Under the pieces are notes generated by a model that was given only the letters and a program-made list of their open reading frames with translations, ran no database searches and was not told the DNA's origin. Shown one piece after another: positions 1 through 8,623 of a DNA stretch of 64,000 bases. The translations under genes were made by a program, and so were the position numbers. Origin of the DNA: an uncultured Elusimicrobiales bacterium (GTDB lineage: Bacteria; Elusimicrobiota; Elusimicrobia; Elusimicrobiales; Elusimicrobiaceae); NCBI GenBank assembly GCA_910576915.1, contig CAJTJT010000006.1, forward strand, positions 41,417 to 105,416. The letters are read 5' to 3'. Positions within the stretch are counted from its first letter, which is position 1. Every line of letters starts with the position of its first letter.

Positions 1-1
1 A

Positions 2-1741
2 ACCAATTACTGCGGCGACGTAACCGCGGCCCTGTTGGGCACCAAACAAACTTTATGCGGCTGGGTAAACAGCTACCGCAACCACGGCGGCGTGCTGTTT
101 ATCGACTTGCGCGACCGCAGCGGCGTCTGCCAAGTGGTTGTGGAACCGACGAGCCCGTTTTTTGAACTGGCTTATACGCTTCGCAACGAATACGTGGTGG
201 AAGTGACGGGTACCGTCAAACGCCGCATCGAAGGCGCGGTCAACCCGAATATGAAAACGGGCGAAATTGAAGTGTTGGCGGAAGATTTAAAACTGCTTAA
301 CACCTCCATTCCCTTGCCGTTTGACGTGGAAAAATCCCGCTCCGTGGCGGAAGAAATCCGCTTGAAATACCGCTATCTGGATTTGCGCAACCCCAAAATG
401 TTTGCCAACCTCCACCTGCGCCATAAAATTATGCAGGCCGCCCGCCGCTATCTGGACGCGAACGGCTTTATCGAAGTGGAAACCCCGGTTTTAACGCGTT
501 CCACGCCCGAAGGCGCGCGCGACTACCTGGTGCCGTCCCGCGTGCACCACGGGGAATTTTACGCGCTTCCGCAGAGCCCCCAAATGTTCAAACAAACCTT
601 GATGGCCAGCGGTATCGACCGTTATTTCCAGCTCGCGCGCTGCTTCCGCGATGAAGACCTCCGCGCCGACCGCCAGCCCGAACATACGCAAATCGATATG
701 GAAATGTCTTTCGTAACGATTGACGATATCCACGAAATTGTGGAAGGGCTTGTGAAAGAAATTTTCAAAACCGCCGGCAAAGATTTAAAAACGCCTTTTG
801 CCAAATTGCCGTTTGCCGAAGCCATGGACCGTTTCGGTTCCGACAAGCCGGACTTGCGCTATACCCTGGAAATTAAAAACGTGGGCAACATCTTTGCCAA
901 CACGGGTTTTAAAGTGTTTAAAGAAGTCCTGGCCGCCGGCGGCGCGATTTACGCCGTGCGCGGCGAAAAAGGCGCGGAACACTCCCGCAGTTATTTTGAC
1001 AAGCTGACCGAACTCGCCAAGAAAAACGGCGCCAAAGGCCTGGTGTGGCTGAAAGTGAAAGGGGACGCGTTTGAAGGCCCGTCCGCCAAGTTCTTTACGG
1101 CTGAAGAAATGAACGCGTTAAAAGCCGCCGTCGGCGCGCAGGACGGGGACGCCATTTTGGTCGGCAGCGACGTAACGCTGCGCACCTGCCAAAACTTTAT
1201 GGGCGCGATTCGCAAAGAACTCGTCAAAGGCCTGCCGCAAACGACGGACTGGGCTTTTGCGTGGATTACCAACTTCCCGCTCCTGGAATACATCCCGGAA
1301 GAAGACCGCTGGGACGCCGCCCACAACCCCTTCACCGCGGCCGTGGAAGAAGACCTGGAACACCTGGAATCTGACCCGGGTTCCGTCCGCTCCCACCAGT
1401 TCGACCTGGTGCTTAACGGCAACGAACTGGCTTCCGGCTCCGTGCGCAACTGCCGCCGCGACGTGCAGGAACGCATCCTGGCCTTGATGAAACACTCCAA
1501 GGAAGACGCCGCCATCCGCTTCGGCATGCTGTTAAACGCGCTGGAAGCGGGTGCGCCTCCCCACGGTGGCATCGGCCTGGGGCTGGACCGCATTACCGCG
1601 CTTTTGTGCGGCGAAGAGTCCATCCGCGAAGTAATCGCTTTCCCCAAAACGGCGCAGGCCGCCTGCCCGCTGACCGAATCCCCGAACACGGTGGATGAAA
1701 TTCAGCTGAAAGAATTGGGAATCGCGATTGTAAAAGAATAA
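2..1741 (+). CDS. aspS: Aspartyl-tRNA synthetase, 5' end cut by window edge
   Basis: Class II synthetase that charges tRNA with aspartate. The frame is open to base 2 and the translation there (TNYCGDV) matches the conserved AspRS N-terminus (YCG), so the gene starts just before the window. An internal TTG at 35 is not the real start. An N-terminal OB-fold anticodon-binding domain (LCGWVNSYRNHGG) is followed by the class II catalytic core, with motif 2 RCFRDEDLRADRQPEH and motif 3 GLGLDR, plus the bacterial GAD insertion and the bacterial ending PLTESP. The anticodon-domain positions equivalent to E. coli Leu30 and Lys82 are His and Gly, as in non-discriminating AspRS enzymes that also charge tRNA-Asn (see findings). 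A terminator follows. Confidence 0.97.
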   Translation, partial: TNYCGDVTAALLGTKQTLCGWVNSYRNHGGVLFIDLRDRSGVCQVVVEPTSPFFELAYTLRNEYVVEVTGTVKRRIEGAVNPNMKTGEIEVLAEDLKLLNTSIPLPFDVEKSRSVAEEIRLKYRYLDLRNPKMFANLHLRHKIMQAARRYLDANGFIEVETPVLTRSTPEGARDYLVPSRVHHGEFYALPQSPQMFKQTLMASGIDRYFQLARCFRDEDLRADRQPEHTQIDMEMSFVTIDDIHEIVEGLVKEIFKTAGKDLKTPFAKLPFAEAMDRFGSDKPDLRYTLEIKNVGNIFANTGFKVFKEVLAAGGAIYAVRGEKGAEHSRSYFDKLTELAKKNGAKGLVWLKVKGDAFEGPSAKFFTAEEMNALKAAVGAQDGDAILVGSDVTLRTCQNFMGAIRKELVKGLPQTTDWAFAWITNFPLLEYIPEEDRWDAAHNPFTAAVEEDLEHLESDPGSVRSHQFDLVLNGNELASGSVRNCRRDVQERILALMKHSKEDAAIRFGMLLNALEAGAPPHGGIGLGLDRITALLCGEESIREVIAFPKTAQAACPLTESPNTVDEIQLKELGIAIVKE

Positions 1742-1756
1742 AATTCCGTGTTTTAC

Positions 1757-1782
1757 AAGCCCCGCGTTTGCGGGGCTTTTTT
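1757..1782 (+). terminator. Intrinsic terminator after aspS
   Basis: GC-rich hairpin AAGCCCCGC-GTTT-GCGGGGCTT followed by a run of T, 15 bp after the aspS stop codon. Confidence 0.9.
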
Positions 1783-1834
1783 GTGGTGTGGTGCGGGCGG
1801 CTAAATAAAAGTGGCGGCCCGTCCTTAATTTGGG

Positions 1835-1840
1835 TATAAT
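1835..1840 (+). promoter_or_regulatory. -10 box of a predicted leaderless transcript
   Basis: TATAAT is followed by exactly 6 nt and then the ATG at 1847. No Shine-Dalgarno sequence intervenes and no good -35 is visible. The start point should fall at or next to the A of ATG. Confidence 0.6.
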
Positions 1841-1846
1841 GAAAGC

Positions 1847-2902
1847 ATGAAAACACTTCTGCGTCCGCTTGTTTGCTTTGTTGTTTTGGCCGGGCTGTGC
1901 GCCGCCTGCACGCCCCCGGAAGAGGATGTGCACCCTAAAAAACGCTCTTCCCGGTCGGATAATTTAAAACGCTATATGCCCAAAGCGCAGGAACTGCGCG
2001 CCCTGGAGCAGGCCCGTTCCCGCCCGGTGGTGGACGGAGCGCTTTTGGATGCGGACGCACTTAAAGAGTTTTTGCCCAAGTCGCCCGATACGCGCATTTC
2101 GGCGGCGGTGTCCGCCCAGCGGGTGGCGCTCCAAAATTTAGTGCGCGAGGAATTTGCCCGCCGTGCGGCGGATAAAATCGCCTCGTTGATTTCCCGCTTC
2201 GGCACCGAAGCCGCCGCGGCCGCCCAGTCGGCACAAACGCCGCAGGAATTGGCGGCGCGGATGGAAGAATTAAACGCACGCTATACGGAGGCTTTGTCGG
2301 CCGCTTCGCAGGAGGAAACCGCCCGCGGCTGGGGTCTGCCGGATAAAGGGCAGAGCCGTTTGTCCAAGCAGGATTTACAGGCCGTTTTTCAGCGTTTGTC
2401 CGCCGAGCTGGAACGGGATTACGGTGCGTTGTGCGCCAAAAAAGCCGAGCCTGTTTTGCGTAAAGCGGCGGACGGTTACGCGCTGGTGCTTTCGTCCGTT
2501 AAAACGCCGGAAGATTTAGACGAACAGTTCGCCCGCGTGGGTGCGGAGGCCGACGAAGCGTTTGCGCGCGTGTCAGCCGAATACGGCGACCCTGCCCTTA
2601 CGCTCACACCCGAAAATGCGGACGCGTTGAAAGCCCGTATGATTTCCGCCCACCAGCAGGTGGAGCAATCGTTTGAAAAATTATACGGCAAAGACGCCGT
2701 CCTCCAAACGCGTGATTTGTTTGAGCGTTATTTGGCGGGTGCGGAAAAATTATTCGCCGCCCCGGGCCGTCTGTCCGCCGCAACGGAGCGGCTGGACGCG
2801 CTCAACGCCGCGTACCGGGAAGAGATGACCGCTTTGCAGGTGAAATTAAACGAAGATTTAGAACAAAAATTATTGGCCGCGCGCATTGTGCGTCCTTTAT
2901 AA
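1847..2902 (+). CDS. Putative lipoprotein, coiled-coil, unknown function
   Basis: 351 residues. A hydrophobic signal peptide (residues 1-21) ends at a probable lipobox LCAAC, so the mature protein is probably lipidated at Cys21. The -3 residue is Cys rather than Leu, which lowers certainty. The rest is Ala/Glu/Arg-rich and predicted to be almost all helical, with repeated spacings of the type Y...A...EE..., suggesting extended helical hairpins in the periplasm or under the outer membrane. I recognise no family. The next gene starts 7 bp later and encodes another anchored helical protein of similar composition, and both contain a short FLPKS motif. The two are probably co-transcribed and may act together. 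Confidence 0.85.
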   Translation: MKTLLRPLVCFVVLAGLCAACTPPEEDVHPKKRSSRSDNLKRYMPKAQELRALEQARSRPVVDGALLDADALKEFLPKSPDTRISAAVSAQRVALQNLVREEFARRAADKIASLISRFGTEAAAAAQSAQTPQELAARMEELNARYTEALSAASQEETARGWGLPDKGQSRLSKQDLQAVFQRLSAELERDYGALCAKKAEPVLRKAADGYALVLSSVKTPEDLDEQFARVGAEADEAFARVSAEYGDPALTLTPENADALKARMISAHQQVEQSFEKLYGKDAVLQTRDLFERYLAGAEKLFAAPGRLSAATERLDALNAAYREEMTALQVKLNEDLEQKLLAARIVRPL

Positions 2903-2909
2903 AAAAGTT

Positions 2910-4736
2910 ATGGAAAAAAGAAATACGCTTTTGCAACTGGGTTTTTTGATTGTGGTCCTGCTGGCGCTGGGGCTCGCTTTTATGCGCGTTTCCAATACGG
3001 GAATCGGCGCGGCGGTCCCGGTACGTTCCGCACGTCCGCAAGCCCGTGCGGGGCGTTATCTGCCGCCGGAAGTGGCGCGGCGCACGTTGGAATCGCTGAA
3101 GCAGGAAGAACTTTTAGGCGTTACTCCGGCCATGGCCGAAGCGTATGCTTCCCGTCCGGGGCGCACCTATGCGGGAAACAAGAACACGGCATCGGCCGGA
3201 ACTCCGTCAGCCGGGTATACCGGCGGGCGGGCAAATTCCGCGCGCGCTTCTTATGGCGGCGGTCAATCTTCCGCCGGGCACGTTTTACCGGCGTATGACC
3301 GCTACGCAGGCCGGGAAGGCACCCATGCTGCCGCATCTTCTTACCGCGGTTCCCGTGAACGCGGAAATATCTATTCGTCCGGCTCCGCTACCGGGGCCGC
3401 CCGTGCGGCGCGCGGGGGGAACTCCGCCGGAGTGGCGGGTGTCGCCCGTCCGACAACAAAAGAGCAGATGAACGGTATTTTTGCGCCGTATTTAAATTCG
3501 CTGACCAAAGAACAGGCCGATTCGTTAAACCGTCAGTTGACGGGTTTGTCTTCGCGTGTGGAACGCGCGGTTTTGCAGGCGTTTCTGCCCAAAAGCCGTA
3601 AAGACGCCAATATCGAAAAATACCTCCAGCGCAATTCCTCTTATTCCCCGTCCGCCGGGCCGTTTGGCGGTGTGATGGACCAGATGGCCGCCCAAAAAGC
3701 GGGTATTATGAACAGTATGAACGGAGCCTTCGGTAAAGACGCGGCCGACGAAGCCGGCAAAGTAATGGACGCGTACCAAAAGGAACTTTCCGCCGTGCTT
3801 TCCCAGAAAGGATTAACCCAGGAACAGGCCGCGCAAAAAACGCGTGAAATCGGGGCCAAGTACGAAAAAGAGTTGGAAAATGTCGGCCAGAAACACGCGT
3901 TAAAAGAATTTAAAGACAACCAACTTCAAAAGGATGATGTTATGCGGAGCCGCCTGGCCGGGGCGTATGGGGCGGAGATTGCTTCGCAGGCGGATGCGAT
4001 TTTAGCTTCCTGGCGCGAAAAAGACATGCAGCTTGCCATGGCCGGGTTATCTGCGGATGAGTATTACAAACACCAGCTGGAAAACCAGCGCGGACGCCGT
4101 AAAGAACTGGAACAGCTGCTGCTTAAAAACGGCAAATCGCTGCAAGGATTGCAGTCGGCGGAAGACGAATGGGAACGCCGCCGCGTGGAACAGGCGTTAA
4201 AAGACGAGGCGGAAGGCAAGACGCTGCCGAAAGAACATCATTTTGACGAGAAAACCATTACTGCCGCCGCCGACGATTTAAAACGCGAACGCGACGAAAA
4301 ACTGGAACTGGCCGAACGAATCTACGGCGAAACGGGCGGCGCGGCCGTCAATGCCATTTACGACCGGCACGAAGCCCGCATGAGCGAAATTATGAACAGC
4401 GATTGGCCTCTTACCGTCAAACAGCAAAAAATAATGGAAGTGCGCCAGGAAACAAACGCCGAAATTGCGGCGCTCCAAAAAACGCCTAAAATGCGTGAAG
4501 CACGCGAGCAGGGGCAAGTCAATTCCACTATGGCGCAGCTGATGCAGGACCCCGGCGTAGCCAACGCCTCGCCCGAGGAAAAGGCCGCGTTTGAAGCGTA
4601 TGCGCGCCCTGTTTTGCAGGATATGTTCCACCGGATTAACGCTATTTCGGAATCGGACCTGCCGGAAGACGTAAAACAGCGGCAGATTGCGGCGGTGCAG
4701 GACCGGGCGCAGCGCCAGCTCTCCGGCGGCCGATAG
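2910..4736 (+). CDS. Membrane-anchored coiled-coil protein, unknown function
   Basis: About 608 residues from ATG 2910. A TTG further upstream would overlap the previous gene and delay the membrane segment, so 2910 is preferred. A single N-terminal transmembrane anchor (LLQLGFLIVVLLALGLAF) is followed by a Gly/Ser/Ala/Tyr-rich low-complexity region (about residues 85-185). A long charged helical region (about 190-600) follows, with recurring units resembling Y...L...L...G.....A..K..EI...Y..EL. The topology suggests a cytoplasmic N-terminus and a periplasmic helical rod. No enzyme motif is visible. It forms a two-gene unit with the preceding lipoprotein. Confidence 0.85.
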   Translation: MEKRNTLLQLGFLIVVLLALGLAFMRVSNTGIGAAVPVRSARPQARAGRYLPPEVARRTLESLKQEELLGVTPAMAEAYASRPGRTYAGNKNTASAGTPSAGYTGGRANSARASYGGGQSSAGHVLPAYDRYAGREGTHAAASSYRGSRERGNIYSSGSATGAARAARGGNSAGVAGVARPTTKEQMNGIFAPYLNSLTKEQADSLNRQLTGLSSRVERAVLQAFLPKSRKDANIEKYLQRNSSYSPSAGPFGGVMDQMAAQKAGIMNSMNGAFGKDAADEAGKVMDAYQKELSAVLSQKGLTQEQAAQKTREIGAKYEKELENVGQKHALKEFKDNQLQKDDVMRSRLAGAYGAEIASQADAILASWREKDMQLAMAGLSADEYYKHQLENQRGRRKELEQLLLKNGKSLQGLQSAEDEWERRRVEQALKDEAEGKTLPKEHHFDEKTITAAADDLKRERDEKLELAERIYGETGGAAVNAIYDRHEARMSEIMNSDWPLTVKQQKIMEVRQETNAEIAALQKTPKMREAREQGQVNSTMAQLMQDPGVANASPEEKAAFEAYARPVLQDMFHRINAISESDLPEDVKQRQIAAVQDRAQRQLSGGR

Positions 4737-4767
4737 ATAACAGCTGGTGGTATCTTTTGGTTATACG

Positions 4768-4801
4768 CATAGGGAACGGAAAAAATTTTCCGTTCCCTAT
4801 G
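4768..4801. terminator. Bidirectional terminator or palindromic site
   Basis: 16-bp perfect arms (CATAGGGAACGGAAAA and its complement) separated by 2 bp, 31 bp after the stop of the preceding plus-strand gene. A-rich and T-rich inner arms make it usable as a hairpin in both directions. A protein-binding palindrome is the alternative. Confidence 0.6.
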
Positions 4802-4807
4802 TCTTTT

Positions 4808-4961
4808 ACTGGCCAACAATTTGCTAAATTCTGTCAGCTTGTGCATACCTTGCCCTTGACGTGGCTACAGCCACGCCTATACGGGCAACTTGTCTGCGCA
4901 ATCTGAAGCGAATTTAATAAATCAGGCAACCATCTACAGTGTTATTCTGTTTTGCACGGCA
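4808..4961 (+). repeat. Dispersed intergenic repeat, copy A
   Basis: Block 1 (4808-4833) and block 2 (4934-4961) match, in the same order, two blocks at 8553-8578 and 8586-8613. I count 20/26 and 23/28 identical positions. Each copy follows a long hairpin downstream of a lipoprotein or exported-protein gene. In copy A about 100 bp separates the blocks; in copy B only 7 bp does. Confidence 0.55.
4856..4883 (+). promoter_or_regulatory. Orphan promoter with operator-like spacer
   Basis: TTGACG (4856-4861), 16-bp spacer, TATACG (4878-4883). The spacer holds most of a perfect 16-bp palindrome, CGTGGCTACAGCCACG (4860-4875). No plus-strand gene follows before the converging SpoIID gene, so any product would be a short non-coding RNA or antisense RNA. 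Confidence 0.45.
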
Positions 4962-5094
4962 TGAGTACGGGAGTATGCTGATATGCTGGCGGCCCGCAGG
5001 GGCCCCGTATCTACCGATTTTTTGCTTTTTATTAAGATTTCTTTCCCAAGTTTTTGGTGGCCCGCAGGGGGGCGGGTTACAATAGAAACCAAGT

Positions 5095-7182
5095 TTAATT
5101 TCCGTCGTCTTCGTTGGCGGCCGGGGACGTTAAATCGGCCAGCGGAAAGTAGTGGTTTAGAATGGTTTTATAGTCTTGCCCGGCGTCGGCGCGTCCGGCC
5201 GCGCCCGTCTGACAGAACCCTACGCCGTGGCCCCAGCCGCCGCCGTAAAACACAAAGTATTTTAATTCGCGGTTTTCGTAATGCGGTTCCACGATAAAAT
5301 AACTGCTGCGCAGCATCCCCAGGCTTAAATTGTTGCGGATGACGTTTTCTTTATTAAGCGTTACGGTGCCCTTGGTGCCTTTCACCAAAAGGCGGCTTAC
5401 ATAGCCCGAGCGTCCGCGGCGAAGCGGAATCAAGGCCGTAATTTTGCCGATATCCTTTTTCTGTTTTTTGATGACGGCGCGCAATTCTTCTTCGTCCACT
5501 ACGCGCGTCCAGCGGTAGGCCGCCAGGCTGACGTTTTTATCGTAGCGGCTGTAGGCGTCGTGCGGATATTGCAAAAGTTCTTTAAAATGGTACGGTTGTA
5601 AATTATCGAAATCGAAATCTTTATAATCGGATACGGGGTTTAAATAAGGCGTTTCGTTCCAGCCCGCTTCTTTCGCGCTTTGCGTGATACCGCCGCAGTT
5701 GGCCGAAAACACGCTTTCAATCGGTTTATTTTTATAGTTCAGCGTTTCACCCATAGTTGACTCCACCGCCGCGTTGGCACGCTCGCTTTCCGCGCTTACG
5801 CCGCCGTACACCTGGCAGTTTTGCGTATCGCACACGTCGTAACCGTGGGAACGGTGTTTCCCCAAATGTTTAAGCGCGTAGGTCCGCGCGAGTACGGCCT
5901 GCGCCCGCAGGGCGTTCATCGGGAATTTGGTCGGCATTTCGGACGAAATAACCCCTTGCAGGTATTCCTCCATATTCACAATGTTTACGGGTACCAGGGT
6001 ATTTTGTTTGGTGTTGTGCAGAATTTGCAGTTTGCCGCGGTATTCTTTGTCGTCCACACTGGCCCAGGTCATACCCGCGCCGCTCATGACGTTCTTGACG
6101 ATAATCGTATGGCCTTCGCCTTCCGTTTTGGACGCGGGCGTAACGGTGACGGATTTTGAAAACGGATATTTTTTACCGTTGGGGGCCGATAAATACGCCT
6201 TGCCGTTTTGCAGAATAGCCACCCAGCTTTCGCGCGCTTTGCCGGAGGCGATTTTTTTGCCCGATGCATCCGTTACCGTAAACGCGTGGGAGGGGATAAA
6301 GTGTACCGTTTCGCGGGCGGCGGGTTTGCCGTTTTGGCGCATGCCGATACCCACTTTTATTTCGCGCGTGCCGGCGGGGGGAACGATAGGTTTTACAAGG
6401 GTGTGTTTGATTAATTCTTTTCCGCCCGTAATCTCTTTTTCGGTGCGCGTTAAACGCGGACGCAGCCGTTCAAGCGCGCGGGCGACTTCGGCGCTGGTTT
6501 TGTCGGACGAATAAATCATGCGGAACTGGCGGTAGGCTTCGTTGTAGTTGCCTAATTTTTCCAGTGCGGCGGCGTAATGTTTTTTTGCCTCAATAAACTG
6601 GTGGTCGTACACGGTGGCTTTTTGGAAGACTTCGGCGGCGTTTTTGTAATCTTTTTCTTCTTCGTACAACAGCCCCAGCAGATAGTTGGATAAAGCGGTG
6701 TGCGTCTGCCCGCGCGCGGCCATTTTTAAGTTATATTTGGCCAATTCTTTTTCGCCCAGTCCTTTTTGCGCACGCGCCAAATTGATGTGTAAAAATTCGG
6801 CGCGGCCCGGGTCGGCCGGCAGTTCGGAAAGCAATTTTTCCGCACCCGCGTATTGGCCGTCCGCCAGGTAGGCTTCGGCGGCGGTTTCGATAATTTCACG
6901 GTCCTGCGGATGGGCGCGGTAGCCGGCGGTGGCGATATCCACTGCTTTTTTAGGCTCGTTTTGTTCCATGGCGATGTACGCCGCGTTCAAAAACGCTTGT
7001 TTATTTTGCGTGTCTTTGGAGAGTTTAATGTAGGCCGCCAACGCTTTTTCGGGCTCGTAAGAAAAGTACAGGTCCCCTGCTTCTTTTAAGCGCTGGGCTT
7101 CTGTTTTGGGTGCGTCCTGCGCGGCCAAAGAGAGGGGGCACAGAAAGCAAAAAAATAAAATAGTTAACAGAAATTTTTTCAC
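5095..7182 (-). CDS. TPR-SpoIID/LytB domain cell-wall protein
   Basis: 695 residues, GTG start at 7182 (TATAAT near 7206-7211 on the minus strand). A signal peptide (residues 1-20) is followed by TPR-like helical repeats (about 30-240) and, after a linker, a SpoIID/LytB domain in the C-terminal ~300 residues. That domain carries the family signatures VNMEEYLQGVISSEMP, ALRAQAVLARTYAL and, near the end, GWGHGVGFCQTGA. SpoIID proteins cleave or remodel peptidoglycan glycan strands. Fusion to an N-terminal TPR suggests partner-dependent action in the periplasm. The gene is monocistronic and converges on the helical-protein pair. Confidence 0.88.
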   Translation of the reverse strand: MKKFLLTILFFCFLCPLSLAAQDAPKTEAQRLKEAGDLYFSYEPEKALAAYIKLSKDTQNKQAFLNAAYIAMEQNEPKKAVDIATAGYRAHPQDREIIETAAEAYLADGQYAGAEKLLSELPADPGRAEFLHINLARAQKGLGEKELAKYNLKMAARGQTHTALSNYLLGLLYEEEKDYKNAAEVFQKATVYDHQFIEAKKHYAAALEKLGNYNEAYRQFRMIYSSDKTSAEVARALERLRPRLTRTEKEITGGKELIKHTLVKPIVPPAGTREIKVGIGMRQNGKPAARETVHFIPSHAFTVTDASGKKIASGKARESWVAILQNGKAYLSAPNGKKYPFSKSVTVTPASKTEGEGHTIIVKNVMSGAGMTWASVDDKEYRGKLQILHNTKQNTLVPVNIVNMEEYLQGVISSEMPTKFPMNALRAQAVLARTYALKHLGKHRSHGYDVCDTQNCQVYGGVSAESERANAAVESTMGETLNYKNKPIESVFSANCGGITQSAKEAGWNETPYLNPVSDYKDFDFDNLQPYHFKELLQYPHDAYSRYDKNVSLAAYRWTRVVDEEELRAVIKKQKKDIGKITALIPLRRGRSGYVSRLLVKGTKGTVTLNKENVIRNNLSLGMLRSSYFIVEPHYENRELKYFVFYGGGWGHGVGFCQTGAAGRADAGQDYKTILNHYFPLADLTSPAANEDDGN

Positions 7183-7227
7183 GGTGTCCGTCCGTTTTTC
7201 TCTTATTATATCATAATGCCTTTTTAG

Positions 7228-7233
7228 TATAAT
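7228..7233 (+). promoter_or_regulatory. -10 box for lipA, predicted leaderless
   Basis: TATAAT 7 nt upstream of the lipA ATG. A short AGGG lies between them, so a very short leader is also possible. Confidence 0.55.
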
Positions 7234-7240
7234 AGGGTAT

Positions 7241-8137
7241 ATGACTCCGATTCCTCAATGGTTAAAAGATTTAGTCGGCCGCAATAAAGCGGCCTTGCGT
7301 TCTTCCGCCGCAATGGGCGCGGAGGACTCCATTAAGCGTCATACGCTTCATACCGTTTGTCACGCGGCCAAGTGCCCCAACCGGGGAGAATGTTTTAACT
7401 GCGGCGACGCGACGTTTATGGTTATGGGGGATATTTGTACGCGCGGCTGCCGTTTTTGTGCGGTGGGCCGCGGTCGTCCGCTTCCGCTGGACCCGGGCGA
7501 ACCTTCCCGCGTGGCTGAAGCCGTTAAAGAGTGGGGTATCCGCTATGCCGTTTTAACCATGCCCACACGCGACGATTTGCAAGACGGCGGAGCCGCCCAT
7601 TTTGCGCGCGTGATTGAGGCCATTCACCAAACCGCTCCGGGCGTGAAAGTGGAGCCGTTAATTTCGGATTTTAAGGGAAATTTGGACGCGTTAAAAACCG
7701 TTCTTTCCGCCGGGCCGGAAGTTTTGGCGCATAACGTGGAAACGGTGCCGGAATTATATGCATCCGTGCGCATCGGCGCGCAGTACGAACGGACGCTGAA
7801 TGTGCTGGCTGAAAGCAAAAAAATCGCGCCGCATATTCTTACCAAAACAGGTTTTATGGTTGGGCTTGGCGAAACGGACGCGCAGATTAAAAATTTGATG
7901 AAAGCCCTCCGCTCGGCGGACGTGGATTTATTAACCATCGGGCAGTATTTGGCGCCGTCCTCGTCGCACTATCCCGTGGCGCGTTACCCGGAGCCGGAAG
8001 AATACCGCGCCTGGGAAGCGTATGCGCTCACCCTGGGCTTTAAAGGTGTGGCGAGCGGCCCGCTGGTGCGCAGCAGTTACCGCGCGGGCGCGTTATATGC
8101 GCGGGCCAAGGGGCTGCCGGCTTGCAAAGGCAAGTAG
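7241..8137 (+). CDS. lipA: Lipoyl synthase
   Basis: Radical SAM enzyme that inserts two sulfurs into protein-bound octanoyl groups to make lipoamide for 2-oxoacid dehydrogenases or the glycine cleavage system. 298 residues, normal length. The auxiliary [4Fe-4S] cluster motif C40-x4-C45-x5-C51 and the radical SAM motif C66-x3-C70-x2-C73 (CTRGCRFC) are intact. The C-terminal RSSY that ligates the auxiliary cluster is present near residue 277. lipB is not adjacent. The gene is separated from the SpoIID gene by a divergent promoter region of 58 bp. Confidence 0.97.
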   Translation: MTPIPQWLKDLVGRNKAALRSSAAMGAEDSIKRHTLHTVCHAAKCPNRGECFNCGDATFMVMGDICTRGCRFCAVGRGRPLPLDPGEPSRVAEAVKEWGIRYAVLTMPTRDDLQDGGAAHFARVIEAIHQTAPGVKVEPLISDFKGNLDALKTVLSAGPEVLAHNVETVPELYASVRIGAQYERTLNVLAESKKIAPHILTKTGFMVGLGETDAQIKNLMKALRSADVDLLTIGQYLAPSSSHYPVARYPEPEEYRAWEAYALTLGFKGVASGPLVRSSYRAGALYARAKGLPACKGK

Positions 8138-8149
8138 ATAAGGTATAAT
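8122..8149 (+). promoter_or_regulatory. Promoter of the small lipoprotein gene
   Basis: TTGCAA (8122-8127), 16 bp, TATAAT (8144-8149), then 6 nt to the ATG at 8156. The -35 lies inside the end of lipA. Predicted leaderless. Confidence 0.7.
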
Positions 8150-8155
8150 AAAAGT

Positions 8156-8485
8156 ATGAGGAAAATTTTATTTTTAACGCCTGTTGCTTTGTTACTGTGC
8201 GCTTGCGCCGGGATGCCGCCCGCGTGGTGGAACCCGGGGAATACGTATTCCAGCACCTCACGCCAGACGGTGTCTGACGAAAAACCGCGCGAACGCGTGA
8301 TTACGCCTTCGGCCATCGAGCAAATGCCGACGGAAGAAAACATCGCCGTGCCGGACGAGAGTTTCGAGGAGATGATTTTAACGCCGCTGCAAGACGAAGA
8401 AACCGAAAACGATACGGGGGAATCGTCGGCGCAGAGTGTGCCGCAGCAGGGGAGTGCTCTTCCTCCGCCCAGCGTGTTGGAATAA
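8156..8485 (+). CDS. Small lipoprotein, unknown function
   Basis: 109 residues. The signal peptide ends in LLLCACAG, so lipidation is likely at the second Cys (residue 17). The mature part is short, acidic and Ser/Pro/Glu-rich with no predicted fold (AWWNPGNTYSS near the N-terminus). I recognise no family. It has its own promoter and is followed by a 15-bp perfect hairpin. Confidence 0.75.
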   Translation: MRKILFLTPVALLLCACAGMPPAWWNPGNTYSSTSRQTVSDEKPRERVITPSAIEQMPTEENIAVPDESFEEMILTPLQDEETENDTGESSAQSVPQQGSALPPPSVLE

Positions 8486-8512
8486 CGGACGGTGTTAACT
8501 TACGGTTTGCGC

Positions 8513-8546
8513 ACAAGGGATAAGAAACCTCTTTCTTATCCCTTGT
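8513..8546 (+). terminator. Hairpin after the small lipoprotein gene
   Basis: 15-bp perfect arms (ACAAGGGATAAGAAA and its complement) with a CCTC loop. Similar in size and flanking sequence to the palindrome at 4768-4801. No strong T tract, so it may be a processed hairpin or part of the dispersed repeat rather than a strict intrinsic terminator. Confidence 0.5.
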
Positions 8547-8552
8547 TACTTA

Positions 8553-8613
8553 TCTGGGCAACAATTTTCTACATTGAGTAATCTTTTACGATGTTATTCT
8601 GTTCTGAACGGCA
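8553..8613 (+). repeat. Dispersed intergenic repeat, copy B
   Basis: Two blocks (8553-8578 and 8586-8613) matching copy A at 4808-4961. The conserved cores are CAACAATTT and GTTATTCTGTT followed by ACGGCA. Confidence 0.55.
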
Positions 8614-8623
8614 ATAACAGCAC

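Larger units (their letters stand above)
4737..5094. other. 358-bp gap between converging genes
   Basis: Holds a 34-bp perfect inverted repeat (4768-4801), two blocks of a dispersed intergenic repeat (4808-4833 and 4934-4961), an orphan plus-strand promoter with a palindromic spacer (4856-4883), and two copies of a GC-rich 12-mer GGCCCGCAGGGG near 4986 and 5062. No convincing protein-coding ORF: the plus-strand frame over 4983-5297 is antisense to the SpoIID gene. Confidence 0.7.

Noticed and set aside
991..1689. 232-codon frame antisense to aspS
   Set aside because: Shadow of a high-GC codon-biased gene; no RBS, no family, and aspS is unambiguous.
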